Part shown: in pieces, positions 11,709 through 22,932 of the stretch
How positions within the stretch are numbered: the first letter of the stretch is position 1
Layout: each line of letters begins with the position of its first letter
From: Trichosphaerium sp. ATCC 40318
Lineage: Eukaryota > Discosea > Flabellinia > Trichosidae
Direction: 5' to 3'
NCBI GenBank assembly: GCA_038496445.1
Contig: JALMLS010000474.1
Location: 62,001 to 126,000, forward strand
DNA: 64,000 nt
The notes under the pieces: model-generated
Told to the model about the DNA's origin: nothing
What the model saw: only the letters and a program-made list of their open reading frames with translations
Database searches by the model: none
Translations under genes and position numbers: made by a program

Positions 11709-13255
11709 TTTTAGGTTTGGTTCGTTGCTGAGGTGTTGCTTTAGCGGTTGTAAGATTTGTTTTATGAGGTTTGTTTGACGTGCATCAGTACACATTTATC
11801 TACCCATATTTGGGTACCAAGACTATACGCTCTAGACTGCTTTATTGTTTAGAAATTGTAGTTTTGGCATAAGATAACATGGTTCCTTCTTTGTCGCGAA
11901 TGTGTGTTTTTCCAGGGTTCTAGAGTCACCTTATGGCTTTGAAGACGGTATTAATATCCCGCTAGTTACAATGTCACGCTTTATTTAGGAAGGGTCACGT
12001 TTTTTTTGGTATTTTCGAGATAGGACTAAGCCCACCTTGTTTATAATAAAGCCTCGTGTCCTTTTTTCTCGCAGTCTTTTAGTTAAAACTGCGCACACAA
12101 ATGTGTGAACCGGTGTCATGAAACTAAGAATTTGTTTTCATCGGCTGTTATAACCCGAAATAGAGCCCGAAAGGCTTGTTTATTGCCAACAGTAAAGCGT
12201 ATACTTAGAAAGCAAGAAGATCTCAGAAACTTGGTTCCAGCTTAAAACCTGGAAACAACGTCCTCCCAGTACCACTTACAACGCCTCTTTGGTACAAAAA
12301 AAATTTGCACCATGCAAAGTTTAGAGAAGTACAATAACGACGCACATCTATTGCATGGTGCAAATATATTTTTTTTAAACTTGACAGCGGGTATTCACGT
12401 GATTTTTGTGATTGATACTTATTTTAATTTCAGTCCTTTTTTTACAGTCTGATACTTATGATTAACTTGTATCTACTAATGTAATACCAGTATAGAATTG
12501 TTGTAGAAATAAAACTATTTTATTCTGAATTGTACTGCTCCGTTTGTATCCGCTTATTTGAGACAAGAGATTGTTTCACCCCACTTTCGACCTTCTTTAT
12601 CACATAGCCAACAGACATTGTCCTATTTCGCATGGGAATAGCGTTATGTGTACATAAAAACAAAAAACTGTAAAAACTCTACAACTATTTATTTGCACAG
12701 TGGCTTTAACATTGTGGGTTCGCTTGTTTTATAGTGCTTCATTGTGCCCAGCGCAAGGCTCGTTTATAAATTTCATCTGTTTGCTCTGTATCATCCAAGT
12801 ACGTCGTATTGGTGTCACATGATTGTTTATTAGCAAGTTCCAAGTTTCGTACAAAAGTATTTAATGGTGAAACGCCACTGTAATGAATCTTAGGTTCCTG
12901 AAATATCTCTTTTCTTTTAGTTCAAGCCTAGTTGTTCTAGATGGTGTATGAACATAAGTAACCCTTATGCAACTCTACAAGATACTAAAAGAGTATTTAA
13001 CATGGTGGTACGAAGAGAAAGCCACGTGCATGACTCAAAACGTTTATTGTGAGTTTGGTCTGTACACTACTGGTGTAGTGACCTCAAAAGGGAGCTCCTG
13101 CCGTTCACTTTACAAGAGTAATTATAATTTGATTGATGGAATTCCGAAAAAATCAATCAAGTTAGGGTCCAAAATAAATATTGTGTACCAGAAAACAACA
13201 TAAACTGAATCAAGTTAGTCAATGCAATTATCATAATTTGGAATACACAACATCA
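11709..13255. other. Intergenic stretch with an inverted repeat
   Basis: About 1.5 kb with no recognised gene. An open frame at 12967-13203 shows no domain and may be chance. A 14-bp inverted repeat lies at 12304-12364. Confidence 0.4.
12304..12364. repeat. Inverted repeat (14-bp arms)
   Basis: TTTGCACCATGCAA at 12304-12317 is the exact reverse complement of TTGCATGGTGCAAA at 12351-12364; A-runs and T-runs outside the arms extend the pairing. Loop of 33 nt. Possibly a small mobile-element end or transcript hairpin. Confidence 0.7.
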
Positions 13256-14246
13256 ATGGCAACAAAACGCAAGGTACAACTCAAACTAGAAACAAAAAAT
13301 TTGTATATAATCCGTGTTATCACACTCAACCAGGTCTGCCAAACTTTATCCCCCTTTTTTTTTTTTTCTTCGAATATCAATCACTCACGATTCCGAAGAA
13401 AACTAATTTCTTACTGACAGATAACAACATCCAAAGTAAATATTGGTCATCTTTTTGACCTTCCAGTGGAGCTACATCTCGATATTATCGATCTAGATCA
13501 CGAATTGTCTGAAAAATGGGCGCTATAATCAAAACATACAGCAACGACCACAACGTTTGATAGTGACTTGAATAAACACGGCAAATGGAAAGAATGGTAC
13601 TACAACGGTACTTTAAGAAGACAATGATATTTTGTGAACGGTACCCAAGAGGGCGATTACAAATCGTGGGACTCCAAAGGCACACAGCTCAAGCAGTACC
13701 AGTACGTTGATGGTAAAATCGAAGGAGAATACAAGGAGTGGTATACCGATAATGGTATCTTGACAAAACACTGTCATTACGTCAATGACAAGATTGAAGG
13801 AGAATACAAGGAATGGCGATACTCTGATGGTCTCTTGACAAAACACTGTCACTACGTCAAAGGCAAGATTGAAGGAGAATACAAGGAGTGGCATACCGAT
13901 GCTATCTTGAAGAAATACTGTCTCTATGTCAATGATAAACCAGAGGGTGAGGTTAACACATGGTATGAGTCAGGACAAAAAGAGTCCCAACGTACATACA
14001 TAAATGGTGAAATTGAAGGTATCCAGCTTTTGGTATAAAAATGGTAAAATGTCAGAGACGCTTAGCTACAAAAATGGAAAAGATGAAGGAGAATGCAAGA
14101 ACTGGTACGAAAGCGGACAGATATATTGTATGCTGTATTATGTCAATGGTATAAGTGAAGGAGAGTATAAGAGATGGCATGAAAACGGTCAATTACATCG
14201 ACAAAATTACACTGAAAACAAATATACAACAAAGCACGTGTCTTAA
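13256..14246 (+). pseudogene. Decayed F-box / YwqK-type repeat gene
   Basis: ATG at 13256 (MATKRKVQLKLETKN), then an intron with a long T-run ending about 13421, then an F-box-like segment HLFDLPVELHLDIIDL. An in-frame TAA follows (about 13526). From about 13565 there are tandem repeats of about 23 aa of the form GEYKEWYTDNG...LTKHCHYVN, the pattern of YwqK/MORN-like repeat proteins common in giant viruses and protists. An in-frame TGA at about 13627 falls where the related repeat at 22050 has Cys (RQCYY), and a frameshift near 14020 splits the array before FWYKNGKMSET. Three lesions make this a pseudogene. F-box proteins normally recruit targets to SCF ubiquitin ligases. Confidence 0.75.
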
Positions 14247-14286
14247 TTATTACCTTGAGCTTTGAAAACAAAACCGTATTAAGATT

Positions 14287-15332
14287 TTATTCTACTTCGT
14301 GGCAGCAACAACATCTAATACATCCCCAATCTAGGTACATATTGTTACAAGCTTTCTGAAACGCACTCTGGTCACTTTCGTTACACAGCACACACCACAT
14401 AGAAGCATATGTAGCTATTGGAAGTAGATACACAAACAAAATGAGCCATATACCTAAACAACAGCGTCAGTCATTTTAAGATAGAATGGAAAAGAATTAA
14501 CCTGGACCGGTACAATTCACAACTGTTGTATCTTCAGTTACCGACCATCTTCCAGCAACATTTGGAGTAGTGTAGGGAAAAACGACTATCCAGAAGAACC
14601 TTTGTTATATGTTGTTTAAAACGAGATTAGATGTAATAAAGCTGGTACGTACAAGCATACACTATAGCAGATCTGCGCTATTTTAGATAAGAAGACCATG
14701 ATAGCTTAATAGTCATCAGTACAATTAATGGCATTATAGCAGTTTTTTTTCATGGTAATAGCTAGCACGTGCTAGATTGAAGGCTAAAAGAAAACGAACC
14801 TGCGTTCGTCATAAACATAGAAACAACTCCAAATATGAACAAAAGAAGAAAACCCATAAACAAAGATACACTCGCCACTTTCATCCGCTCGGTAAAATTC
14901 CTATCGTCATATCCACGGATATCACGAGGCACAAAGTCGAAGTAACTCGTTCCTTTCTTGCCAACAGTCGATGCAATGTTTGATGGCACGTAAGACAAGC
15001 TCACAAACCTTGATGCAAAGAATCCAACCCAACGCACATCACTGTTATATCTACAAACGAATGAGTGAGTTGGCAAGGTGAGCTTTATTGTAGTTGTACT
15101 TGGAACCTTCCCAGCAATATACTGGATATATCATCACGAGTATGAAACAAATCAAAACGATTAATAGCCAAAGGATAATAAGCAATCGTTGGAAGTTCAG
15201 CACCTCCTTAGAGTCTTCACGTTCAAACCTTGATGCGTGCAGCGGTGATCTCGTTGGGGATATTCGCCTCCTGCTTGGAGTAATTGGCGTGGTTTCTTCA
15301 TACTCAACCTCTATTCGCGTTATCTTTAACAT
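14287..15332 (-). CDS. Three-TM membrane protein with Cys-rich tail (spliced)
   Basis: Read right to left: a Ser/Arg-rich cytosolic N-terminus (TPSRRRISPTRSPL), TM1 (LLIILWLLIVLICFILVMIY), an exon to about 15051, then a luminal loop with two WVGFFASR/YFDFVPRDIRGYD segments, TM2 (VASVSLFMGFLLLFIFGVV), a short exon at about 14509-14580 (AGRWSVTEDTTVVNCTG), and a final exon with TM3 (IWLILFVYLLPIATYASMW) and a tail with CIRCCCC before HEVE and TAA. The clustered Cys suggest palmitoylation. Frames join across the donors by eye. No family recognised. A CACGTG lies 34 bp upstream of the start. A tetraspanin-like identity was considered but a fourth TM and CCG motif are missing. Confidence 0.6.
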
Positions 15333-15866
15333 ATTTCAGCAGGAACTCGGTTACTTTTCTTTGAACACGTGTTGAACGATAACGTTTTATACGCGTGCTA
15401 AAATGAAAGCAAGTAGATTGGTCACGTGTTTGGGTACCTTTTTGGTAGAAGAAAGTTATTTCTGGAAACAGGTTGACTGGACACAGGCAAAAAAGTAACA
15501 GTACATACAGTCTTTAAAACACAAGGTGCTATTTCGTATTTTATACTGCAACTGGCCTACCACAATCAATCATTAGCTACAATTGAATTGTGATGCTGAT
15601 TGATTAAATGGAGTAAGGGGGAACTAAAGGTTATACATCTGACTTACGCTCACAAGTTGTTCAGGAATGGTTAACTAGAGCCGATTGATGTTTTTTTAGC
15701 AGAAATTGCACAGGAAAAAACAGACAGTCCATCCCAAACACGGACGCCTTGTAATCCTCATTCTTTTTAAAGCAATGGTCAGGTGTAAGTTCACGTACAA
15801 TAAAAAGTTGTACCACAGAGGTCAAGAACAGTCTAAATCAAAAGCTTTCATATTCCAACAGGAAGG

Positions 15867-18205
15867 ATGACTACAATTCTAACATTGCCTCCAGAAGTCT
15901 TGCAAATGGTGCCATTGCCCAACCTCAGAGCCGTTTTGCTGTTAATGCGATTTATAGGTGTTAAAGTGCCTTTCACTTGAAGTATTACTTCCAAGCACTC
16001 AAGTACGCTCGTTGATATAACAAAGAAGGACTGTAAGCGTCAAACGGTGTTTTTAATGGAAAATATGGTTTTAGGTTTGTAAACGGTTTAGAGACGTCAT
16101 TAACTCGCCATCAACGTGGAAAAAACCGTTAATTTCAAAATTAGGTATTGAATACAACAAAGGTAAGCATAGAACTGACAACACTAATTTTGTCAACTAT
16201 TTTTTTATTCACTGAATTTTTTTAGTCGATGAAGCCATTCGCCTTGCTGGTGCAACGTGGCCTATTATGGCAAATATCATTACTGAACCAACTCATTTAA
16301 TGCTTTGGAGGTTTACAGTAATAGACCAAGTATGTGAAAGCACCAAAACAGAATGCTGGGCAGAAGGTGGTTGACTTTGATTTTTTAGCTTCTGTATGAA
16401 CCTATACTGGCCGATAAAGATAACTTTGTTTTTGATGGCTCATCTTCTTCTCGTACTTCAAAATGTGATATTTCAAGATTGAAATTATGTACATTGGAGG
16501 GGTTCACAAAGCTAGTTTGTCACAGGTTCAAGTTCTGTAGATTGGAAACTGTCAAAGACTTAGGACTGAAGGCTCTTCCTTATGACTTATCAAGTAAGTT
16601 GTGACTTTTCTTTTGCCATTAACAGCACATGCACACTATCAACCTTTTGATTATAATTAGGTGAGTTCCTCGGATTTGCAGCAGTAGAAATTTTAAAGCA
16701 AACAGAGTATGAGAAACAGTTTTTCGAATGCTTGAAAAATGAATACAAACAACGTTCTGGAATAAGTGGCTTTAGGTACCTTTTCAAACTAGTTCTTTGT
16801 TAATTAACATAGTCACTGTAGGCTTGTTCAGTTCTTGTGCTATATTATTTCTCACTTGCCATTGCCAAGAGTAGTACTATGTGACAAAGTAACTGTTGTA
16901 ACCAAGTTCAAAGCAGGAACATTGTTAGATATTCTTCCTTATGACTTTTCATCTCTTGTTGAAGTACTCACGCCTTATCACCATAATCTCCTTCAAACAG
17001 CTCTGATAGAACGTATTAAATACTGTAATTTAAATAATGTACGTGGTATTGTTACTGGCGTAAGAAGGTATTAATTGTACAGGTTTCGTTAAACCTGTGT
17101 TGCTATCGTGGAACTCGCATGGATTCATGTAGTTCTTATGAACGCCGAGCGAAATTCAAGGATAAGAGCCTTCCGTGGTGGGAGCTAAAACCATTAGAAG
17201 TTGCTAAAGAGTATACATTGATGACGCACAAAGTGTACGGATTCTAAGGACGTGTGAAAAGCCAAAAAGCCAACTTAGAAATTTTAGGATTCGAGAATGT
17301 TCAATTCACTTGTATTTTTCTCATAACCCACACACCTCTGAAATAGAGTCTTGCGTTCAACAATACAACAACGTAATGCCAAAAGTTTTAGTACTGTTTC
17401 ACAGAGACTAATTTTAATGTAGGGTACAATGTATCTTATGTCAACTATTCTCGCAATTGAAGATGTCCAAAAAAGGGCAAACAGAATTAAGTATTTGATT
17501 CAAGTAATGTCTTGTTTTTATGATCTTGGTAACGTATCAGGTGGTGCCATGATTTTAGGAGTACTAAAAAATGGAGCTATATACAGATTAAGACATACTT
17601 GGCACATAGTACGTCCAGTAAAAAATGTGGCTTCTAACAACTTTCTTCTTTTAGGTATTGAAAAAGAAATCAGTCAAGATGCTTTACTCTAAACTCTTGA
17701 AGTTTTATACCACACAAAATTTTTTTGAGGTACCTACGATTTGTGATACAACAGTTCAATTACAAAACATGGCGAACAAGTTCAACAGTTTTGATTTTTT
17801 TTACACCAATAAAAATTTCCTGTTGCAGTGGCTTTTTGGGCTTTGCTTTAGGTGATTAAACCCTTGCCCCTTATCCAATTTAGCTATATGAGGTTGACTT
17901 ACCATTATATCTAGACTAGAGCTATAAAAAGATTGCCACAAGTACCTTCCATAGGTCTTTTTCTTATGGACATGTACTTTATTGGTGAATCTCATGCTGT
18001 TTTTATTAATGATAAGCTCAATTTAAAACGTTGTCATATGCTTTTAAAAGTACAGAGTGAGTTGAGTAAAATGCTTGTACCATGCTATAACTACAAGTCT
18101 ATTGGTTGGATAAGGAAAAAGATTGAAGAATGGCACACAGATTTAACTGAAACTGATTTTCATCATATCTCTCTGAAGCTAGAACGAGGCTCGTTTAAGA
18201 AATGA
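15867..18205 (+). CDS. F-box-RasGEF fusion protein (spliced)
   Basis: Exon 1 (from 15867) encodes an F-box start, LTLPPEVLQMVPLPNLRAV; exon 2 (about 16075) continues VCKRFRDVINSPSTWKK, a classic F-box end. Middle exons (16227-16780) show no named domain. In-frame splicing through SGFR/LVQFLCYIISH links these to a RasGEF region: WWELKPLEVAKEYTLMTHK (about 17180), ECSIHLYFSHNPHTSEIES (about 17290), RANRIKYLIQVMSCFYDLGN with GVLKNGAIYRLRHTW (17470-17600) and PQVPSIGLFLMDMYFI (about 17935), ending HHISLKLERGSFKK, TGA. These match the CDC25-homology fold order, including the PxxPxxGxxLxD segment. RasGEFs activate Ras-family GTPases; the F-box could couple this to ubiquitination (inference). Two separate genes are less likely since the frame is kept at every junction I checked. 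Confidence 0.72.
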
Positions 18206-18613
18206 TGTTGTTGTATCAAAACTGTAATTACTTAAGAACATTAACTGGTAGATTCTCATGTAGATGGCTTAAAAATACGATAATTGGAATTATGTACAAC
18301 TCGTTGTGCATTACTGCAAACTTACTTTCGATAAATAGCAAAATTCGCATTTGAAAAAAATTTTCTTGGTTTATTCTATCGCTTTTACGGTGAGACAAAA
18401 AGGCACAAATTACATCCTTATTACTGTCCTAAACCATGTCTTTACATCCTCACAATATTTGAGACTTTTTTGAAATACAGCGACTGAGGTTAGGAGCAGC
18501 AAAAAATTTACGTCCTAAGATATGCCTACAATAGTATAGTCTCATAAATGAACGTAACTTCCTACATACTCTAGCTAAATCACCTTTCTTTATTGTATCT
18601 GTAAAAGTAGTAC

Positions 18614-20089
18614 TTACATACGCGCTTTGGTTTCCATCCCTTCTTTAGTACCATTGAGTGCTTTGATACATTCTTTAGATATTGAAGTGTGATAAAGGTA
18701 AATAGTACGAGCTCCAGCAAGTACTTTAACACCTTCGTCAGTTACTGAAGTGTTACTAAGGTCAATATAATGGATTCCAGCAAGTGCTTTAACGCCTTTA
18801 TCAGTTACTGAAGTGTTACTAAGGCGAATAGTACGGACTCCAGCAAGTGCTTTAACGCCTTCATCAGTTACTGAAGTGCCATTAAGGGTAATAGAATGGA
18901 CTCCAGCAAGTGCTTTAACGCCTTCATCAGTTACTTTAGTGTCACTGAGGTCAATAGTATGGACTCCAGCAAGCGCTATAACACCCTTATCTGTCACATT
19001 CTCACATTGGGATATGTAAATTTTGTGAACACCTTTCAGTGCTCGAATACCTTCGTCAGTTACTGAACTCTTATCGAGGTGAATAGTATGGACTCCAGCA
19101 AGTGCTTTAACGCCTGTATCAGTTACTGAAGTATTGTGACTAAGGTAAACAGTATGAGCTCCAGCAAGCGCTATAACACCCTTATCTGTCACATTCTCAC
19201 ATTGGGATATGTAAATTTTGTGAACACCTTTCAGTGCTCGAATACCTTCATCAGTTACTGAACTCTTATCGAGGTGAATAGTATGGACTCCAGCAAGTGC
19301 TTTAACGCCTTCATCAGTTACTTTAGTGTTACTAAGGTCAATAGTATGGGTGCCAGCAAGTGCTTTAACGCCTTTGTCAGTTACTGAGGTGTTACTAAGG
19401 TCAATATCATGTGCTCCAGCAAGTACTTTAACACCTTCGTCAGTTACTGAAGTATTGTAAAGGTAAATAGTATGGGTGCCAGCAAGTGCTTTAATACCTT
19501 CATCAGTTACTTTAGTGTTACTAAGGTCAATAGTATGGGTGCCAGTAAGTGCTTTAACGCCTTTGTCAGTTACTGAGGTGTGACTAAGGTCAATATCATG
19601 TGCTCCAGCAAGTGCTTTAACACCTTCGTCAGTTACTAAGGTGCCAGCAAGGTGAATAGTATGGACTCCAGCAAGTGCTTTAACGCCTTTATCTGTTACT
19701 TCATTGTTACTTAGGTCAATAGTATGGACTCCAGCAAGTGCTACAACGCCTTCATCAGTTACGTAAGAACGATAAAGCTCAATAGTATGAACTCCTGCAA
19801 ACTGCTTGACAATGCTGTTATCAACACGCCATCCAAGGCAGATTCTTGTGTATTTCAGAATACCAACATGTTTTACAGCTGATTTTGCTTGAGTTAACGT
19901 TTTTATCATAATAGCATGGTATCCAATAATGTCATGAACAATAGAAGCAAGTAAACGACAGGTTTGACAAGCCGCAAAGCGTGATTTTGTTGTTTGACGC
20001 AAGATGTGTGCTAATATCTCTGGCGGTAGGTGTAGCAAACTTGTGCCGGTCGTACTGTTAATTATAGAACCCTTTGAGGTAGAAAGCAT
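18614..20089 (-). CDS. F-box protein with 18 leucine-rich repeats
   Basis: Single-exon, 491 aa. Residues about 19-60 form an F-box (LHLPPEILAHILRQTTKSRF). From about residue 105 there are 18 tandem repeats of 21-22 aa of the form GVHTIDLSNTSVTDEGVKALA, each encoded by a nearly identical DNA unit. A two-repeat block (HLDKSSVTDEGIRALK plus KIYISQCENVTDKG) occurs twice, showing internal duplication. LRR arrays in F-box proteins bind substrate for SCF ubiquitin ligases. The N-terminal 100 codons and 5' flank are almost identical to 28687-29693. No intron, unlike most neighbours. VHTIDLS-type repeats are also familiar in large DNA viruses of protists, so viral exchange is possible. Confidence 0.82.
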   Translation of the reverse strand: MLSTSKGSIINSTTGTSLLHLPPEILAHILRQTTKSRFAACQTCRLLASIVHDIIGYHAIMIKTLTQAKSAVKHVGILKYTRICLGWRVDNSIVKQFAGVHTIELYRSYVTDEGVVALAGVHTIDLSNNEVTDKGVKALAGVHTIHLAGTLVTDEGVKALAGAHDIDLSHTSVTDKGVKALTGTHTIDLSNTKVTDEGIKALAGTHTIYLYNTSVTDEGVKVLAGAHDIDLSNTSVTDKGVKALAGTHTIDLSNTKVTDEGVKALAGVHTIHLDKSSVTDEGIRALKGVHKIYISQCENVTDKGVIALAGAHTVYLSHNTSVTDTGVKALAGVHTIHLDKSSVTDEGIRALKGVHKIYISQCENVTDKGVIALAGVHTIDLSDTKVTDEGVKALAGVHSITLNGTSVTDEGVKALAGVRTIRLSNTSVTDKGVKALAGIHYIDLSNTSVTDEGVKVLAGARTIYLYHTSISKECIKALNGTKEGMETKARM

Positions 20090-20362
20090 AATATCAACGT
20101 CTTTGTTTAATGTGGAAGCCTAACAATTTAACACGTGTTTTATCGATGACCTAAAGTAGAGGTCTTACTTTTCGCTTTTGATAACTGGCTAAGTCGCATA
20201 AAACTGTTTAAGGCGATAGTCACTCAAGCTTAAAGGACCTGAAAACGTTTACTATATTAATAACACCATTTAGCACGTGATCCAGCGCCAACAACTTATA
20301 CTACTACTTCCCAAAAAATAAGACAGCAATTTCAAGGCAAGTCTTTTGTTAGCGCACGTGTG

Positions 20363-20640
20363 TCATGACATTAGATGATAAATGCTTTTGGCTGTAATAT
20401 TTCTACAACCATGTAGATAAATGTTATGAACACCACCAAGTGATTCGATAGCCTCACCTGTGATACCATTCCAATGACTTAGATCAATAGTATGGCATTG
20501 TGAAAGCACTTTGACATTCTCATCTGTAACACCAGTAAACTTTGCAAGGTTAATAGAATAGACACTAGCAAGTGATTTGATATCGCTGTAACATTGTCAC
20601 ATGAATAAGATCAATTGTGTATCTCTTGAGAATCTGCTAA
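20363..20640 (-). pseudogene. 3' relic of another LRR gene
   Basis: Upstream of the F-box-LRR gene and on the same strand, a reading frame gives INLAKFTGVTDENVKVLS, CHTIDLSHWNGITGEAIESL and GGVHNIYLHGCRNITAKS, ending in TGA at 20363-20365. It is the C-terminal end of a related LRR protein. A one-base shift near 20590 (HTIDLIH followed by a frame change) breaks it, and there is no F-box start. Confidence 0.7.
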
Positions 20641-20747
20641 TCTTTGCAACTTTTTGCTGTTTGTGACTTTTGGTTTTCGTGTTTAGTCAGATCTGACAGA
20701 TCTTGCAACTTCTGTTAGTTCTTACAAGATCTTGTTAGTTCTTGGTT

Positions 20748-20820
20748 GGATTGTAAGCGCCAATCGGTGTTTTTAATGGAAAATATGGTTTTAGGTTTGT
20801 AAACGGTTTAGAGCCGTCAA
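20748..20820 (+). repeat. Copied fragment of the F-box-RasGEF gene
   Basis: About 73 bp nearly identical to 16028-16099, spanning the end of intron 1 and the start of exon 2 (GGTTTGTAAACGGTTTAGAG). The copy keeps the acceptor but has no continuing coding frame. Confidence 0.75.
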
Positions 20821-21010
20821 TCAACGTGCTTACATTCCCATCAAATTTATTCTCTGTTCAAACATGAAATGGTTGTTAGTACTGTTATAAATGGTAGCAA
20901 GTACTATCTTTGTAATCGAAAAGAATGTGTTGTTTTTTGTATTTTTGGTTGTTCAGGCTGAGTTCAGCTTGGATTTTGACTCATTTTTCTACAGGTTGTA
21001 GTTAGTTTTC

Positions 21011-21152
21011 ATGGCCAGCGACAACAAACAAAGCCTTAATTTAATAGCCAGCATGTTACCTTTCAAGAAAATCATTTACTTTAACTATAACAGTATGTTT
21101 GATGTACACATACTTAAATTGGTTGTAATGGACAACGATGTTGTTGGGGAAA
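21011..21152 (+). CDS. Possible first exon of a Ras-like GTPase with degenerate P-loop
   Basis: ATG at 21011 opens MASDNKQSLNLIASM..., ending LKLVVMDNDVVGES before a GTACGT donor at 21153. The end resembles the G1 motif of Ras/Rho proteins (KLVVVGxGxVGKS/T) but the key Lys is replaced by Glu and the first Gly by Asp. I find no convincing continuation downstream, so this is either an exon of a diverged gene or a relic. Confidence 0.3.
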
Positions 21153-21908
21153 GTACGTAGCCCTTACCCTTTTCTCATCTTTTTAACTTAACCCTTGTTG
21201 ATATTTGCATCTCATAACTAATCTTTGAAGTGAAATTAACCTTCTACATTGCTTTGTAAACAGAGCAATATTGCAGTTTTTAAAACATGATTTTTCCTTT
21301 TCCTTTTTGCTAATTTCGGGCATTCTTTTTGGATAGTAGTTGCTCTAAAAGGATTGAATACATACTAAATTAAATGATTAGGTTTTATGTTGATTTAAAA
21401 GAGTTTATTGTGGAGTAAACATCCAGACTAGGAACTCGAAAATGTTAAAAGTGGTTGTATCCATTTAATGTTGAGTTTGATCCTCTGGAAGACTCCTTTT
21501 TTACTTTCTCACAGTACAGGCATGATAATTATGTTAATAATAAAGAAAAACAAAGAACCGCTTTACCGACTCATGTTTGTATCTAGCTCGCTAGATAGTG
21601 TTCTTGCATGATTGTAAAGCTACCTGTATCCGATGGTTTACTATTTGGTTACGAATATTCGTCACGTGACACTGTACTTTTTCTAACCTTCCTTTGTGGT
21701 AGAGTTACAGATGTCACAACGCATCTGTAAACATGGGAAGGTTGGAACAGGAAAGATATAAACTAAAACTATTCAAACCAGTCTCGGGAACTGGCTAGAT
21801 TTTTACGTGGTTGAATGGCGCTAACAATATGCGAGCCGAGTCCGTCGAGCAAACTTCGTTGACCATTTTGTAGCTTCTACTTTCAGTATTACAAACATTA
21901 CACGTTTT

Positions 21909-22265
21909 ATGGCGGAGCCACAAACTTCATCGGTTAATTTACAATATGTTAACCGTTTGGCCACTGGTTACAACCATTCAATGGTAATCGCAGACGATGG
22001 CTTTGTTTACACAAGTTGGCATGAGAATGGAAACCTGGAAAGGCAGTGTTACTACATAGGCGGTTGCCTTGAAGGAGAAGATAGGAGATGGCACAGTAAT
22101 GGTAATTTATGGACGCGTGATCATTACGTGAATGATGAAAAAGAAGGCAAGAGCAAGGCTTGGTATAAGAATGGGCAGTTACATTACCTTGAAAACTATG
22201 TTAATGGTAGAAGGATTACAACAGAGTTAGAAAAAGAAAGGCACATTAAGGAAACAATAAAATAG
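21909..22265 (+). CDS. Chimeric RCC1 N-terminus / YwqK-repeat protein
   Basis: Residues 1-35 (MAEPQTSSVNLQYVNRLATG ... DDGFVYT) are nearly identical to the starts of the RCC1-SAM proteins at 36651 and 60318. At about 22012, just where those continue WG, the sequence switches to SWHENGNLERQCYY and two further YwqK-like repeats (DRRWHSNGNLWTRDHYVN, SKAWYKNGQLHYLENYVN). The tail is charged. 118 aa, one exon. This looks like recombination that placed a RCC1-family promoter and start on a YwqK-repeat tail. Whether the product is made is unknown. Confidence 0.7.
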   Translation: MAEPQTSSVNLQYVNRLATGYNHSMVIADDGFVYTSWHENGNLERQCYYIGGCLEGEDRRWHSNGNLWTRDHYVNDEKEGKSKAWYKNGQLHYLENYVNGRRITTELEKERHIKETIK

Positions 22266-22932
22266 TATTCACGGTGTTATAAAATGGCAAGTGGCAAGTA
22301 CAGTGGTATGACTGTGAGAACGCAAATAATGGCCCAAATTTTGAACGTAATAGTGAATCATGCACCTAAATAGAAATGTTGTATTCGAGCAAACTTTACC
22401 ATTGTTCTACGTTAATAAAAATGTAAGAACATTACTTTTCATTCATCTGGTTTATAGTACAGTATACTGAATCACTGGCGTATCCTTCCTTGTAACTCAG
22501 ATAATCATCAAAGGATTTTTCACACGTACATAATTGGTTGTATAATTTAAACGCTCAAGGAGGGCTCACCCGAAATCCCAGTCGTGTTCACGTTTTGACA
22601 CGAGAAGGGTATCGACTGATAAGAAAGGCAAAACTGTATTTTGATTTTACGGTAAACATATTGCAGTTTTAGAAGCGAAAACAGTGCAACAGGAAGAACA
22701 CGTGTTTACCAACTGAAACGTCACCAAACAAAATCTAAAGTTACAATGTGTTATTATTGGGATTGTACGTTCTATATTTCGATATGCTGTTCTGGAACGG
22801 TATTTTTGGAATAGTATTTATTGTTGTCTAACAATCTCCTTTCTACGCGGTTTCATAAGTGTCTTTACGCTTTATCCTTTTGAGTATACAAGCAAGAACT
22901 GTAATAGCAAATCCTAATGTATCATATTAGCA
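22266..22932. other. Intergenic region
   Basis: No gene or repeat recognised between the chimera and the 3' end of the minus-strand beta-helix gene; an AATAAA overlaps the end of the chimera. Confidence 0.4.

Noticed and set aside
13600-13640. TGA reassigned to Cys
   Set aside because: TGA ends several recognisable genes here (for example 18205, 57615), so a nonsense mutation is simpler.
18813-19115. Plus-strand frames over the F-box-LRR genes (also at 28748)
   Set aside because: Antisense shadows of the LRR DNA repeat.
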